From positions 136,657,118 to 136,721,117 of the forward strand of contig OX465579.1 of NCBI GenBank assembly GCA_950022655.1: a DNA stretch of 64,000 nucleotides. Reading direction: 5' to 3'. This DNA is from Alentia gelatinosa. Taxonomy: Eukaryota > Annelida > Polychaeta > Phyllodocida > Polynoidae. The notes below the pieces were generated by a model. It saw only the letters and a list, made by a program, of their open reading frames with translations. It was not told where the DNA came from and made no database searches. Below are positions 49,336 through 60,114 of this stretch, piece by piece. A program made the translations under genes and the position numbers. The first letter of the stretch is position 1, and each line of letters opens with the position of its first letter.

Positions 49336-49800
49336 GAAGGGGATTAGTGACTGAGAAGACGTTTGGGTGGGGGGGGGGGGGGGGGGGGCGAAGCGGGAAG
49401 GAGGTGACTTAAAAGGCACTATGTCCATACCCGGGTACATGGGTTTACATCAACCCACCTGTTAGTTAGGTACCCCCCACCCCCACCCCCAACATACACG
49501 CCACCACTCGCAACTCAGTCTTGATTGATTCCTGCGGCTCGGTCGATCTGAGCGGCAGTGGCTGCCCTGTGAGGTGGGCGGTGCAAAGGAGGGGGGGGTT
49601 AGTCATGGGAGGGAGTGGGTGCTGGAAGGTGGGTGGGTGGTTATGAGTGGCTGAGAAGTTCAACAACGGAGGAGGGTCCACCTTGGGGAGCGCGGTGCCC
49701 TTATTACCTGGTCAGTAGTGGTGCCGGACGCAACTCTGTGGGCTTCTCTTTGCACCCAACAGCACCACCTGTATCTGCACCACCGCGCCTCCTGGGTATA

Positions 49801-49978
49801 TACTCACTCACTCACTCACTCACACACGATCCGGTGCCACTGCCGCAGCCGCCTGCCCCGCTCCTTCCCAGTGGTTCCTCCAGTGACTGGCACACCTCAC
49901 CTGGGGACCTCACAGACACACGGACACCACCACTCAACCGCGGCGGGCAGAGAGGTCCAGAGAGAGAGAGAGAGAGAG
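49801..49978 (+). repeat. (ACTC)n and (AG)n microsatellites
   Basis: ACTC repeats at 49801-49822 and AGAG repeats at about 49957-49978, within a C-rich segment upstream of the possible FoxJ1 leader exon. Confidence 0.85.
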
Positions 49979-49979
49979 T

Positions 49980-50230
49980 TCTACTGTATACGTGAACTCT
50001 ACAAGCACCGCCTTCACCAACCACCTTCTCTCACTACCAGGTACTTTGGGCTGTGCTGCGTGTGATCTCTGCCCCTTCCCTCTACATACACACTCCCACT
50101 ACTACGACTGCTACCACTACTAGCTCTTCTCTTGGGGCCCTTGTCTGTGAACACATTCTCTACCAACTTGGGATTTTACGCAGGTGGTGGCGAGTGGACA
50201 CCGAATGGATGCCACAGGAGGTGATCACAG
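49980..50230 (+). other. Candidate 5' UTR exon of FoxJ1 (donor at 50231)
   Basis: The FoxJ1 coding exon at 54924 starts with untranslated sequence behind a splice acceptor, so a leader exon must exist upstream. ATCACAG|GTGAGG at 50224-50236 is a strong donor, and the preceding sequence is less AT-rich than its surroundings. The 5' limit is unknown. This is inference; other donors are possible. Confidence 0.25.
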
Positions 50231-50351
50231 GTGAGGAAATACGGTATTGATTTTACTCACTGTATTGTCGCATACAGTGGTGTGGTGGTTACCGTAAAAC
50301 AGAACGGCAAACTCAGTAGATAACATTGTATGTATCACTATCACAAACATA

Positions 50352-50441
50352 GGGGCGCCGTGGTACATTGGGCAGTGCGATAGAATGCGAACTCGTGCAT
50401 CGGGTATTTGGAATCGTTGAATGCAAAATCCTTAAACATAA
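50352..50441 (+). repeat. tRNA-derived SINE candidate
   Basis: GGGGCGCCGTGGTACATTGG then GCAGTGCG resembles a tRNA-type A-box region, and CGGGTATTTGGAATC a degraded B box 35-40 bp downstream. The segment ends with a 24-bp string shared exactly with 40067-40090. Confidence 0.4.
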
Positions 50442-50580
50442 ACTGCAGACCACAATCGATATTTACGGAAACTTCTAACATTCACAACGTTGCATATAGG
50501 TAAATTATGAATCATTGATAAGAGCACCGTCTCTGGAAATATGTCACCGTGTCACAGCTAGTTATCGAAACCTAAGGGTA

Positions 50581-50666
50581 CAGTAGAACCCCATCTAACG
50601 GACACCACGCGTAAGCGGATACTTTTGCCCGGAGCAGAGGGTGACCGCTTACGGCGGGTTCTACTG
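50581..50666. mobile_element. 86-bp MITE CAGTAGAACCCC with TA duplication
   Basis: Ends CAGTAGAACCCC and (inverted) CAGTAGAACCCG are flanked by TA on both sides. The interior also pairs (GTAAGCGGA / ACCGCTTAC). Terminal similarity to the 19644-20550 element suggests the same Tc1/mariner-type mobilisation. Confidence 0.7.
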
Positions 50667-51221
50667 TACTTTTGTTTCTATATTTCCCCATCTGCCCAGT
50701 GCTTGGGAAATTTCAGTTGTCGCGCTATCGTATAGACATTGTAAGGCAATACTGCAGACTCTGTGTCTGCGATGACATTATATACAGCCACTCATGGCTT
50801 ACCTAGTTTGAATAGTGTACATTTGCACCAATCCAAGCAGTTATTGAGTGGGCTGGAGTTTCCAGTTAAAAGACCACCGAAATTCTGTTGGCCTTTCATG
50901 TGCTGATTTGAGGTACATAAGAAAGTCACACACAGAAAGCTCAGAGACTAGATCAGAGAGGTTTTTGCATATATATCATTTTTACAGGTTGACTATTTTT
51001 TTTAATTCATTTATGGTTTCATACTATATATATGTATCTGTGTGTGTTTACAAAATCTATTCGAATTTAAGCAGCCACGTTTATATTCACTGGGATTCTT
51101 TACATATAAATCGCGACAGACACATCTAGATGCCTGCTTTTCAGGGCCTTAAGATTTCAGTACGTCATTGTAACTCCTTCCCAGACCTTCCTCCTTGAGT
51201 TGCCCTCCCAAGACCCTACTT

Positions 51222-52215
51222 CCCTGATTCCAACTACCCGATCTCTCCTCTCTCATTCCACCTACCCGATCTCTCCTCTCTCATTCCACCTCCCCGATCT
51301 CTCCTCTCTCATTCCACCTCCCTGATCTCTCCTCTCTCATTCCACCTTCCCGATCTCTCCTCTCTCATTCCACCTTCCCGAACTCTCCTATCTCATTCCA
51401 CCTTCCCGATCTCTCCTCTCTCATTCCACCTACCCGATCTCTCCTCTCTCATTCACCTACCCGATCTCTCCTCTCTCATTCCACCTACCCGATCTCTCCT
51501 CTCTCATTCCACCTACCCGATCTCTCCTCTCTCATTCCACCTTCCCGATCTCTCCTCTCTCATTCCACCTTCCCGATCTCTCCTCTCTCATTCAACCTTC
51601 CCGATCTCTCCTCTCTCATTCCACCTACCCGATCTCTCCTCTCTCATTCCACCTACCCGATCTCTCCTCTCTCATTCATCCTCCCCGATCTCTCCTCTCT
51701 CATTCCACCTTCCCGATCTCTCCTCTCTCATTCCACCTACCCGATCTCTCCTCTCTCATTCCACCTACCCGATCTCTCCTCTCTCATTCCACCTTCCCGA
51801 TCTCTCCTCTCTCATTCCACCTTCCCGATCTCTCCTCTCTCATTCCACCTTCCCGATCTCTCCTCTCTCATTCAACCTTCCCGATCTCTCCTCTCTCATT
51901 CCACCTACCCGATCTCTCCTCTCTCATTCCACCTACCCGATCTCTCCTCTCTCATTCATCCTCCCCGATCTCTCCTCTCTCATTCCACCTTCCCGATCTC
52001 TCCTCTCTCATTCCACCTACCCGATCTCTCCTCTCTCATTCCACCTACCCGATCTCTCCTCTCTCATTCCACCTTCCCGATCTCTCCTCTCTCATTCCAC
52101 CTTACCGATCTCTCCTCTCTCATTCCACCTACCCGATCTCTCCTCTCTCATTCCACCTACCCGATCTCGACTCTCTCATTCCACCTCCCCGATCTCGACT
52201 CCCCGATTCCTCCTC
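51222..52215 (+). repeat. 28-bp satellite array with 280-bp higher-order period
   Basis: About 34-35 units of CCCGATCTCTCCTCTCTCAT then TCCACCTA. Variant units recur at exact distance: TTCATCCTCCCC at 51677 and 51957, and TTCAACCTTCCC at 51591 and 51871, both 280 bp (ten units) apart. Units degrade towards 52215 (ATCTCGACTC variants). Strong C/T strand bias. Confidence 0.95.
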
Positions 52216-52279
52216 CCCGACCCATTCTCCCCAGGCCATCCTCCATGGTCTCTCCTCACCAGGACGCCTTTTGCTATCA

Positions 52280-52352
52280 CACCGCCGGACATTGGGCCAT
52301 TAACAATCTCGTGTTGTGGGGATTGATTACCGCAGTATCGATGTCCGGCTTT
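52280..52352. repeat. Inverted repeat GCCGGACAT
   Basis: GCCGGACATTGGG and its partner CGATGTCCGGC enclose about 50 bp. GC-rich sequence with CGGGCG motifs follows to 52430. An 11-base C tract and (CA)n lie at 52584-52616. Confidence 0.5.
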
Positions 52353-52861
52353 CGCGCGCTGTGCGGGCGGTCCTGTATACGGCGTTCACGACCTGCCCGG
52401 GCGAATCGCCGGCCGGGCGGCTATACTCCCCAAAAAGCTGTTACCAATAACCTCTACTCTAATCGCATCCACACCCCTCTGTTTTTCACCGTGTACACTT
52501 ATTTTGATAAAACTGTGATTTCAAGTTTTCTTTTACAACAACTAAATACTTATTTTTTATCTGTATGTTTGTTTACTAAATAGCCCCCCCCCCCCACACA
52601 CACACACACACACACACTAGAATGTAAGAAAACATGCGTTGATTCAATAAGTTTTTATGTCAGTATGCACTGCCATAGACTAATTTATTTTATTATCCAA
52701 CTAATACAAAGTGTCCATAGGAAACACATGGGAGCATATATCTACACAACCGGATATGTTGTATGTTCCGGGAGACGCATACGGAAAAATAGTGCATATG
52801 AAAAAATAGTGCCCTCCTAAACAGAACTAATATGGGTATCCCACTTGTCAGGAAAAGGTGG

Positions 52862-52967
52862 ATAATAAATACAATATAGACTGGTTTCAGATATAAGCGA
52901 TTTGTATGCTCTTTGGAGTTGCCTCTCCGACCGCTTGTATCTGAAACCAGTGAATATATTGTATATA
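52862..52967. repeat. Hairpin element (AATAAATACAATA termini)
   Basis: ACTGGTTTCAGATATAAGCG pairs with CGCTTGTATCTGAAACCAGT. The outer arms ATAATAAATACAATATA / TATATTGTATATAT also pair. The tip is an unpaired loop of about 30 nt. It shares outer termini and GACTGGTTT with 44741-44898 but has a different stem. Confidence 0.7.
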
Positions 52968-53889
52968 TGTCGCTTCTGTATCTATCACATGTACAAGAAA
53001 ATAAAATAGAATATCACAGCTGGCTCATTTTGCCCCCCTCCCAACCCCCACCCGAAGCCACGTTAGACAAGGTTTATGTGGCCTCCGCACCCCGTGTTGC
53101 AGACTGTTTTCACACCTGCGGAGCCTCAAAGCGAGCCGATCCAAGAATCAAAGTAACAGCTACCATACATTAACACCTAATCAACATATCGGCCGGGGGC
53201 CTCGAGGTGTGACAGCCGTCTGGTGTGTTCCCAAGGTATATATCTGTACACGATCTAACCCAGTGTTGTCATATGCCTCTTGTATGTGAATGTCGACGGG
53301 TCACCCTGACCCTCTGTGTGCTCTAGACAACCTCCAAGTCCATGATCTCAAGTTTCCACCAGACTGAAGGTATAGTGATGAGTACCATTATGCATGACCT
53401 GTATCCAGGTAATAGGAGCCGCTCAGGCAACCAGTATACTTTTGGAGGGTAGCAAGGATTCCTACCAAGCCGTGTATGGGATTTATACTAAACTTGTTCT
53501 TTCAGTCGTCAAAATCTGATTCAATGCCACACTGCCTTTAGCTTGAATCCTCGTAATTTTTGTCCACATAGTTTGACATGGTCCATACGTGACCTAAACA
53601 CAGATTAACACAGCGCCCTCCCACCTGTGATAGAGAGCACGGCTTATCCCTGGTAACTGTCTCTCCAGAGGCGTGTACACTGATATGATATGAGCGTAGA
53701 GCGGGGATTATCGTTAACATCATAACCAGTCTGATAATGGATAGCGTATACACTTACACGTATATTTATTATGATATATACACCTTGTACAAGCCCAGCA
53801 GAACTTTGATTCAGTGTCGAGGTTTTTGTTCCTATCGGAAAAAGAAAGAAGTATGCGATTAATGCACATTTTAATTGAAGTTTATTCTA

Positions 53890-54095
53890 AAGTGTCGCCA
53901 AACATGTGTATACATTTTGCACATGTCTTTTGGGCAGTGAGTTGGTATGGCCTGTTTGTATACAGAGTGCACTTGTCTTTCTGCTGAGTCCCCATAACCT
54001 GTACATATACATTTGTACACAGTGCACATGTCATTGGGGCTGTGATTCGGCATAGCCTGTATATATACAGAGCACATGCCATTCGGGCTGTGAGT
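53890..54095. repeat. Tandem repeat, about 60-66 bp unit, three to four copies
   Basis: Units contain GCACATGTC(T/A)TT, a GGGCTGTGA(G/T)T-like block, then (G)GCATAGCCTGTATATATACA. ORFs on the minus strand here are repeat-derived. Confidence 0.7.
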
Positions 54096-54923
54096 CAGGC
54101 AGCTTAATATATAAACGTACCCGGATAGGTATTAGGCAGGCTCACATTAAAGCGGGGATCAAGGTGAACATGTTGCCTCCTGTTCCCAGCCTGTATACCC
54201 GGTACATATAATCTGGCGTGGCACCAATCCCTCCTTCCACATGGACGCCTCGCTCTGAGCACCCTGGACCACTGCGCGCCCTGATTAAAGTTTCACCGTG
54301 GTCAGACGTGGTTGGGGCCGGCGGTCAGGACCAGGGACCGGTTACCCGCGTGTATATCTTACCTGTGGAGCACCGCGTCCGCAAAGGTACCGGGAGAGTG
54401 TGGTCCCATGGGAATGTAGGAGCTCGACCGTGTTTCATGGCAGCCACGAGTATAGAGGAAGCTTTCTCTAGACTCATTGATGGGAGGGTTAACTATTTAT
54501 TGCGAAGAACTAAACGAGAACCACAGATGCAGTATTGCGTGGCACACGGTTAAGGGAGGACACCCATAATCTTGGTATACTTTAGACTGGAACAGAATCT
54601 CCCCCCACCTTTTTCTATCTATATTTATCCCCTTCATGCAGACCACCCCATAACTCGACCCCCCCATATCTAGGACAGAGAGCGGTCCCCGGAGAGCTAG
54701 ATTGTTTATGGTTTATTACTTGACCTGAAAATTGACTGTGATTATGTTACAGACAGTTGAAATCGTAAGGAAAGAATGATTAGATAATGCTCTTGATGAG
54801 ACACATGTTTGCGACAGCTATTCGGAGTCTGATCAAATATATGTATATATAAATGCCTGTTTTATCCACCATTTGGTATTTATTATTCGCTGAAATTAAC
54901 TAGCGGTTGTCTTTTATTTGCAG
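54096..54923. other. Upstream of FoxJ1 coding exon, no gene seen
   Basis: Probably intron of the FoxJ1 5' UTR. An open frame at 54218-54553 (111 codons) has no recognisable domain. Confidence 0.4.
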
Positions 54924-54981
54924 ACTTTCATCCTGACCTCGTAACATCACCTTAAAGTCGCCCCCAGGAAACACCGCTTCT

Positions 54982-57900
54982 ATGTCCGCCACGTCGTTGC
55001 TCATCCAGCCCCTGCAAAGACAGCCACGCCCCCAGCTCCACAGGCCCCGCCCCCGGATCGTCATTAGCCACTCCCCTCCCACCACGCCCCCGACCATGCC
55101 GCTGCTGACACGTGAAAGCCTAGCCCACCGGTTCCGCCAGAACTGGATGGCGAAACACCCGATGGACGTCCCTACAAGCAACACCACGCAGGTGGATGAC
55201 AGTCTCACCAGTCTCAACTGGCTGCAGAACCTGAACATCATGAAGATGGCCACGCCCACCCCGCCCGCCTCGCCCGAGCCGCAGACGGTGAATATGGGCG
55301 GGGCGGAGCCGGTGATCTGCAGCGGCGACATGCGGGTGGATCCCAACGCCGTACTGAACATGACCAACACCGTGGTGAAGCGGCCTGACGCTGGTGGGAT
55401 GTCCACGCTCGGCCAGCTCAACTGTAAACTCACCCCAGGGTTTGATGTGGCCCCGCCCACCCCGACCACGCCCACTATGGACAAGATCGACTACAAGTCG
55501 AACCCGTACGTGAAGCCTCCCTACTCGTACGCCACGCTTATCTGTATGGCGATGAGGGAGAGTAAGAAGAACAAGATCACACTGTCCGGGATTTACAACT
55601 GGATCACTGATAACTTCATGTACTACCGCGTGGCCGACCCCAGTTGGCAGGTGAGTCTTTCAACCGCTGTCCCATTCAATACTTTATTCAAGAAGACTGC
55701 TAGCGACCAAGTGTTTTAGGGGCCATTCATAAAGTACATACAAACAATTTCTGAAATTTTGAGTCATTGACCCAATTTCCATTATGAAGGCATTCGAACA
55801 GCATATTTAGAAATTCAACTGAAAAAAAAAACACCAACCCCACTCCCTCATATACTTTATGGATGGTCCATTTACATAGAAAACCTTACCATAGTCGTAC
55901 ATCATATAAGATCAGAAGAGGCTTGACGTTTTGTATACGGCGAAGTTCCGTGAAAAACGTCAACCTCATCTAGTCTTGTATCATGTAAGGGATATAAACA
56001 ATGTCAACAATGAAAGAACAACAATGACTGTGTCGTTAGAAATGAGGTTTTTAGCACCTCATCTCGGAGAAAAGCCCCATATTTGTCTTAAAATACATTA
56101 CAAAAACTGAAATTCATTGTATCTGACCTGACAGTTTTCAATGAAATATTATGCTCCTGTTCAGAAAAGGTTCCTTAGTCGTCACCATGAGTTGTTTATG
56201 GTACAACGTTTAGTTTACAAACCACCAATTACCGGGAATAGTATCTAACATGACCGGACGTGCGCCCCGCTTAGCGCATGCGTACTGACGACCCTCTGAC
56301 GTCATTTCCGTTATTGAATTGTTGGGGTCGATAGATGGCTACTAAATTAGGAGCTAGGTATATGTGGTGTTCATAGTGCCAACCTGTCGGAATCTGGATG
56401 TGTGGGGGAGGGAGATTTATGTTAGGTACTATGCCAACATTACGCTATTTGCGCCCGCGCATATAATTATATATATCGTTTGTTTCTTCCCTTCATGAGA
56501 TCCAGCAGAGTAGGTGGGATATACTCACTGTAGTAACTGTATTATTGATCGTTATTGCTCTATCAGAGAGGGAGAGGGAGATAGTTAGATACAGAAAATC
56601 TTCACTGTGAACACAATGTTGGCCTCGTGAACATCAGATTAATTATTGTAGTTTATTCTTTATGAAAAATAAATCAGAATCCTTCATATCAAGTCCACCA
56701 TGCTCTGAGCAGGGTGTGGGATTTCTGGTGTCTGTTAGCCTGATTAAACAGGCACGGTGAGGTCAGGTTTGCATGCAATGGAAAGTTACCTAGATATTCA
56801 AAATAGGACTTTCCTTCGGTTATATATCATTAAACTAGGTTGATGTCCAATCTTGTTTATAATTAATACAACGACGACTAATTAAAAGTTGCGCATTTTC
56901 GGGATATGTATTTGTGTGAAGCTCCAAAGGGTTAATGGTAATCGGATTACAGGATCATCTCAAAGTACGCGAAACTAGAAAATGGTGATTTTCCCTCTGC
57001 CATCGAGACAAAACATTTGTTAAAATCTACCTTTAGTCTGTAATTAACCAATCGCATAATAACAACCTGTTTCGATCTTGTTTAGCTCTAGTTATCCACA
57101 AGCGTACAATGCCGTCAATAACAGGGATGCCAGTTTGTAGGATTTTGCCTACATGTAGGATTTTCATTTTAGTCTCAAAGTGATGAAAAGTTAAAGAAAT
57201 TGTTTTGAGAACAAAATAGACTCCAGGTTCCCTGAAATCTAGATCTTGGATAAACTTGTTCTGTAATCTTTCAAAATTCCGAATTTAGCTACCCCGAGTA
57301 CACTCAGTTAGAGGCCCTATGGATCCCAGTGCTCCAACCTAGAACTGTAGGATGGTAGGATTCCTGTAGGAAATGCTCCTACGGATAAGGGCAAACTTGA
57401 ATACTGACTTCTGATTGGCTTAAAATATATGCCCAAGAATCTGCTAGGAGAGTGATGGGGATTCCCCATACACCATGTGCGTTTTAGGTGATACATAGAC
57501 TGGCCTCAGTCCCCATGTAGGAATTTTTTCTGACCCCAACTAGCATCCCTGCAATAAGTATCTCCCCGGGTAATCCGCATTAGTATTAATTCCTTGCCTG
57601 TTTAATCCCCCACGTACGTACCTGCGTGCAGGTAGCAGGGGTGCTAGTCGGAGGGCGGAGGGGTGTGTGTGTGGTAAAAACGAGATTTTATTTGAGCCAA
57701 CGATGAGGGTCTTGCAAGAGAGAACTATTGATTTCTCTCGGATAAAAAATGTATTGGCCGACATAAGTCAGAGAGGAATGACCTTTGCGCCGTACCTGGG
57801 AGTTGTTTCCTTCTTGGCGGTGGGAGATGGGTTTATGGCGTGACAGGCAGAGTTCGCACCTACGTGTAGGGGGTGTGGGGGAGGGTGGAGCGAAGGAGGG

Positions 57901-59470
57901 GTGTTGACGGAGTGAGGGAAGGGGTGAACGGGCTGGCCCATGTCCAGGACCCCCGTCTGTGTACAGAGACACACACAAAAAACACAAGAAAAAATGTGCA
58001 CTGGGGCTACAGGATACCCTGGCTAATTACACTCTTCACTCAACCGGAACCTTTAGATTCCATGTATACAAAAAAAAACAACTAAAATGAAATTAAAAGA
58101 AAAAGAAAAAAGAAAAAAAAAACCCGAAAAGGTCAAATAAATACCCACTCCACGTCATTTGTATACGGTTACACAGCTGATCTCGACTGCCTGGTGTTAT
58201 TGTCTTGTTGTATGGATGGGTGGTTGGTTGCAGCAGTCGCGCAATAGTTTTACTCTTAAATGAACAAGGACGAATGCTTCATAGAAAGTGCGCAGTAACG
58301 TGTTGTGAGTAAAGGGGTGTTTACTGCGGAAAGGCAATGATACCTGGATGGCGTTCGAAAGTCCACTCTTAAAATATAGACCACAAACTGTTAAATCAAG
58401 AGATAGAATAGTTGTAGACAAAATTTAGATAAACTCCCATCCCAGATTTCACTAGATTCTTTTTCCGTAATATAAGTTAAAGAGAGGGTATGGCGACAAT
58501 GCTTCAACTATTTTATATCAATGTGAGAATTCCGTGTTGCGTTCAGTTCAATGCTTCGTCAGTCCAACAAATCTGACCCATACCCACCTTGTTGTTCTTA
58601 CAGAACTCCATACGACACAACCTGTCGCTCAACAAGTGCTTCCAGAAAGTTCCACGACGGAAGGACGAGCCTGGCAAGGGTGGATTCTGGCGGATCAACC
58701 CGGAGTACTCGGACATGTTCGTTAACGGCATCTTCAAGAAGCGTCGGTCCACGGGGCGGGAAACCATCACAAGCCCGCCGCTCAAGAAGTTCAAGCGTGA
58801 ATCGGAGACAGAGCTGGCCACGTCGGCCATCACCAACAGCCTGGGCATGCAGCTGGACGAGACGGCCATCGCCGCCGCCGCCGCAGCCGCCGACGCCCGC
58901 GAGCAGACGCCCCAGGAGAACGCCCAGCTCCGCCTGGCGCCAGCAGACGACACCAACGAGACATTACGCGGGGACTTCAACTGGAACGCCATCTTGTATC
59001 AAGATATCGAGGTGGGCGGTGTGGCCATCAAGACGGAGGATATCATCGACGGGGAGGAGTCAGAGGACACTGCAGGCCCCATTATGGACCTCAGCCCGCC
59101 ACCCTCCGACTCCAACTCCGATGTGGCCCTTGAGGACCTACTCAACGCTATTGAGGACCCCGTTGACCTGAGCACTTCAGCCCTGGACCTGACCATCCAA
59201 GGGGCTGGTATTAAGCCACCAGAGTGGTGGGGGGAGAGCATGAACAGGGACTTGATGCAGCGTGTGTTCCTGTCCCCGGAGCATGACGACCCTCCTAGTG
59301 GACTGAACACACCGCTCGCGCCTTCGCCCACACATGAGGGCGACCCAGACTTCTCTCACCCATGGGCCGAGTCACGAGCCGAGCTGGACGAAGCCATCGC
59401 CAGCTTTGATCTTGACCTCCAGAACCTTTTTGATGATGAGCTCTCAGGCAGCTCAGTACTGAACTCGTGA
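54982..59470 (+). CDS. foxj1: Forkhead box protein J1 (FoxJ1), two coding exons
   Basis: Coding exons are 54982-55650 (223 codons) and 58604-59470 (288 codons plus TGA), phase 0, GTGAGT donor and TTACAG acceptor; up to 511 residues. The forkhead domain spans about residues 174-271 ([61 protein letters not shown]). FoxJ1-specific features are the N-terminal [11 protein letters not shown] (72-82), GDFNWNAI (346-353) and DLTIQG (418-423), all close to vertebrate FOXJ1. The C-terminus is acidic ([12 protein letters not shown]), a likely activation domain; an Ala tract lies at about 312-320. FoxJ1 is a nuclear activator of motile-cilia genes, acting with RFX factors. The first ATG is at 54982; a second at 55096 (Met39, before [12 protein letters not shown]) may be the true start, giving 473 residues. 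An in-frame stop at 54934 and an acceptor ending at 54923 show that the exon starts in 5' UTR. Confidence 0.93.
55719..55869. mobile_element. GGGGCCATTCATAAAG MITE
   Basis: The left end GGGGCCATTCATAAAGTACA follows TA. The right end is CATATACTTTATGGATGGTC. About 150 bp, same family as 34487-34669. It lies just inside the FoxJ1 intron. Confidence 0.65.
55884..55990. repeat. Hairpin element
   Basis: CTTGACGTTTT pairs with AAAACGTCAA, and the outer CCTTAC..ACATCATATAAGAT with GTCTTGTATCATGTAAGG, allowing a small insertion. The tip contains CGGCGAAGTTCCG. Confidence 0.55.
57122..57551. mobile_element. CAG-ended TIR element with 6-bp duplication
   Basis: Ends CAGGGATGCCAGTT and (inverted) CAGGGATGCTAGTT are flanked by exact CAATAA on both sides (57116-57121, 57552-57557). 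Subterminal TGTAGGATTTT / ATGTAGGAATTTTT repeats occur at both ends. 430 bp, no ORF of note, non-autonomous. Confidence 0.75.
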
Positions 59471-59889
59471 GGTTAAACGTAGCGTATTATGGGGTTATGT
59501 TTATTAACTCTGAACTTATACACGTCTACACTCATAAATCATTCCTCACATTAGCATGAGTAAAACATAGCTGGTGTAGGTACGCTGTAAACTTGAGACA
59601 CAGAGAAGGTCAACTACTGTTATCATCACCATAACCATCGTCATCATCACGATCATCCATACAACTCGTATTTATCGTCATCTCCAATCACTCTACGGAC
59701 ACTTTACTACGTAGCGTTATAGAGCTAAGTACATATCTCCGAGGTCGGCAGAAGAGAGGCTGAAGCAGACGATATTTTTTCATCCTCTCATCGCTGCGTC
59801 TTCACAGCTTAAAAAGACACTTGTGCCAAAATGTGACATTCAAAACTACTTCAGAAATCTATACCAATTTGATAGTAAACAGACTGGCC
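59471..59889 (+). other. FoxJ1 3' UTR region, extent unknown
   Basis: No AATAAA close to the stop codon; the first good candidate is at 60816-60821. A run of ATCATCACCATAACC-type imperfect repeats lies at 59620-59660. Confidence 0.4.
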
Positions 59890-60022
59890 AGTTCCGTCCA
59901 AAATGGTTCCGTCCAACATGGTTCCGTCTAAACTGGTTCCGTCCAAACTGCTTCCGTCCAGCATGGTTCCGTCCAACATGGTTCCGTCCAACATGGTTCC
60001 GTCCAAACTGGTTCCGCCTAGA
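59890..60022 (+). repeat. 15-bp minisatellite, about nine units
   Basis: Unit GGTTCCGTCCAACAT with AAACT and AAAAT variants. In one frame it spells WFRPT repeats, in another strand LDGTM repeats. Because the unit length is a multiple of three, open frames persist without implying a protein. Confidence 0.85.
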
Positions 60023-60114
60023 AAGATTCCCGTCCCAAGAACGAGCCACACCTCCACATTGTTGGGTCAAGTATTACGAGCACCCGGTTTTGGGGAAGCT
60101 GATCAAGGTTTAAG

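Larger units (their letters stand above)
55651..58603 (+). other. FoxJ1 intron within the forkhead domain
   Basis: 2.95 kb between WQ and NSIRH. Contains a GGCCATTCATAAAG MITE (55719-55869), a hairpin (55884-55990) and a CAG-ended TIR element (57122-57551). The rest is AT-rich without ORFs of note. If read through, the first exon would extend 23 codons to a stop at 55717. Confidence 0.85.

Noticed and set aside
51222..52215. CRISPR-like array of regularly spaced 28-bp repeats
   Set aside because: The units are directly contiguous with no unique spacers, and the sequence is eukaryotic. It is a satellite.
54900..55484. 194-codon minus-strand frame
   Set aside because: Shadow of FoxJ1 exon 1, which has clear homology on the plus strand.
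58543..59331. Frames on both strands overlapping FoxJ1 exon 2 (58551-59171 plus, 58543-58992 and 58999-59331 minus)
   Set aside because: High-GC shadows of the forkhead exon; only the frame continuing [13 protein letters not shown] is conserved.
59823..60113. Possible protein with WFRPT repeats
   Set aside because: The frame is created by a 15-bp minisatellite and is equally open on the complement. It has no start or domain support.
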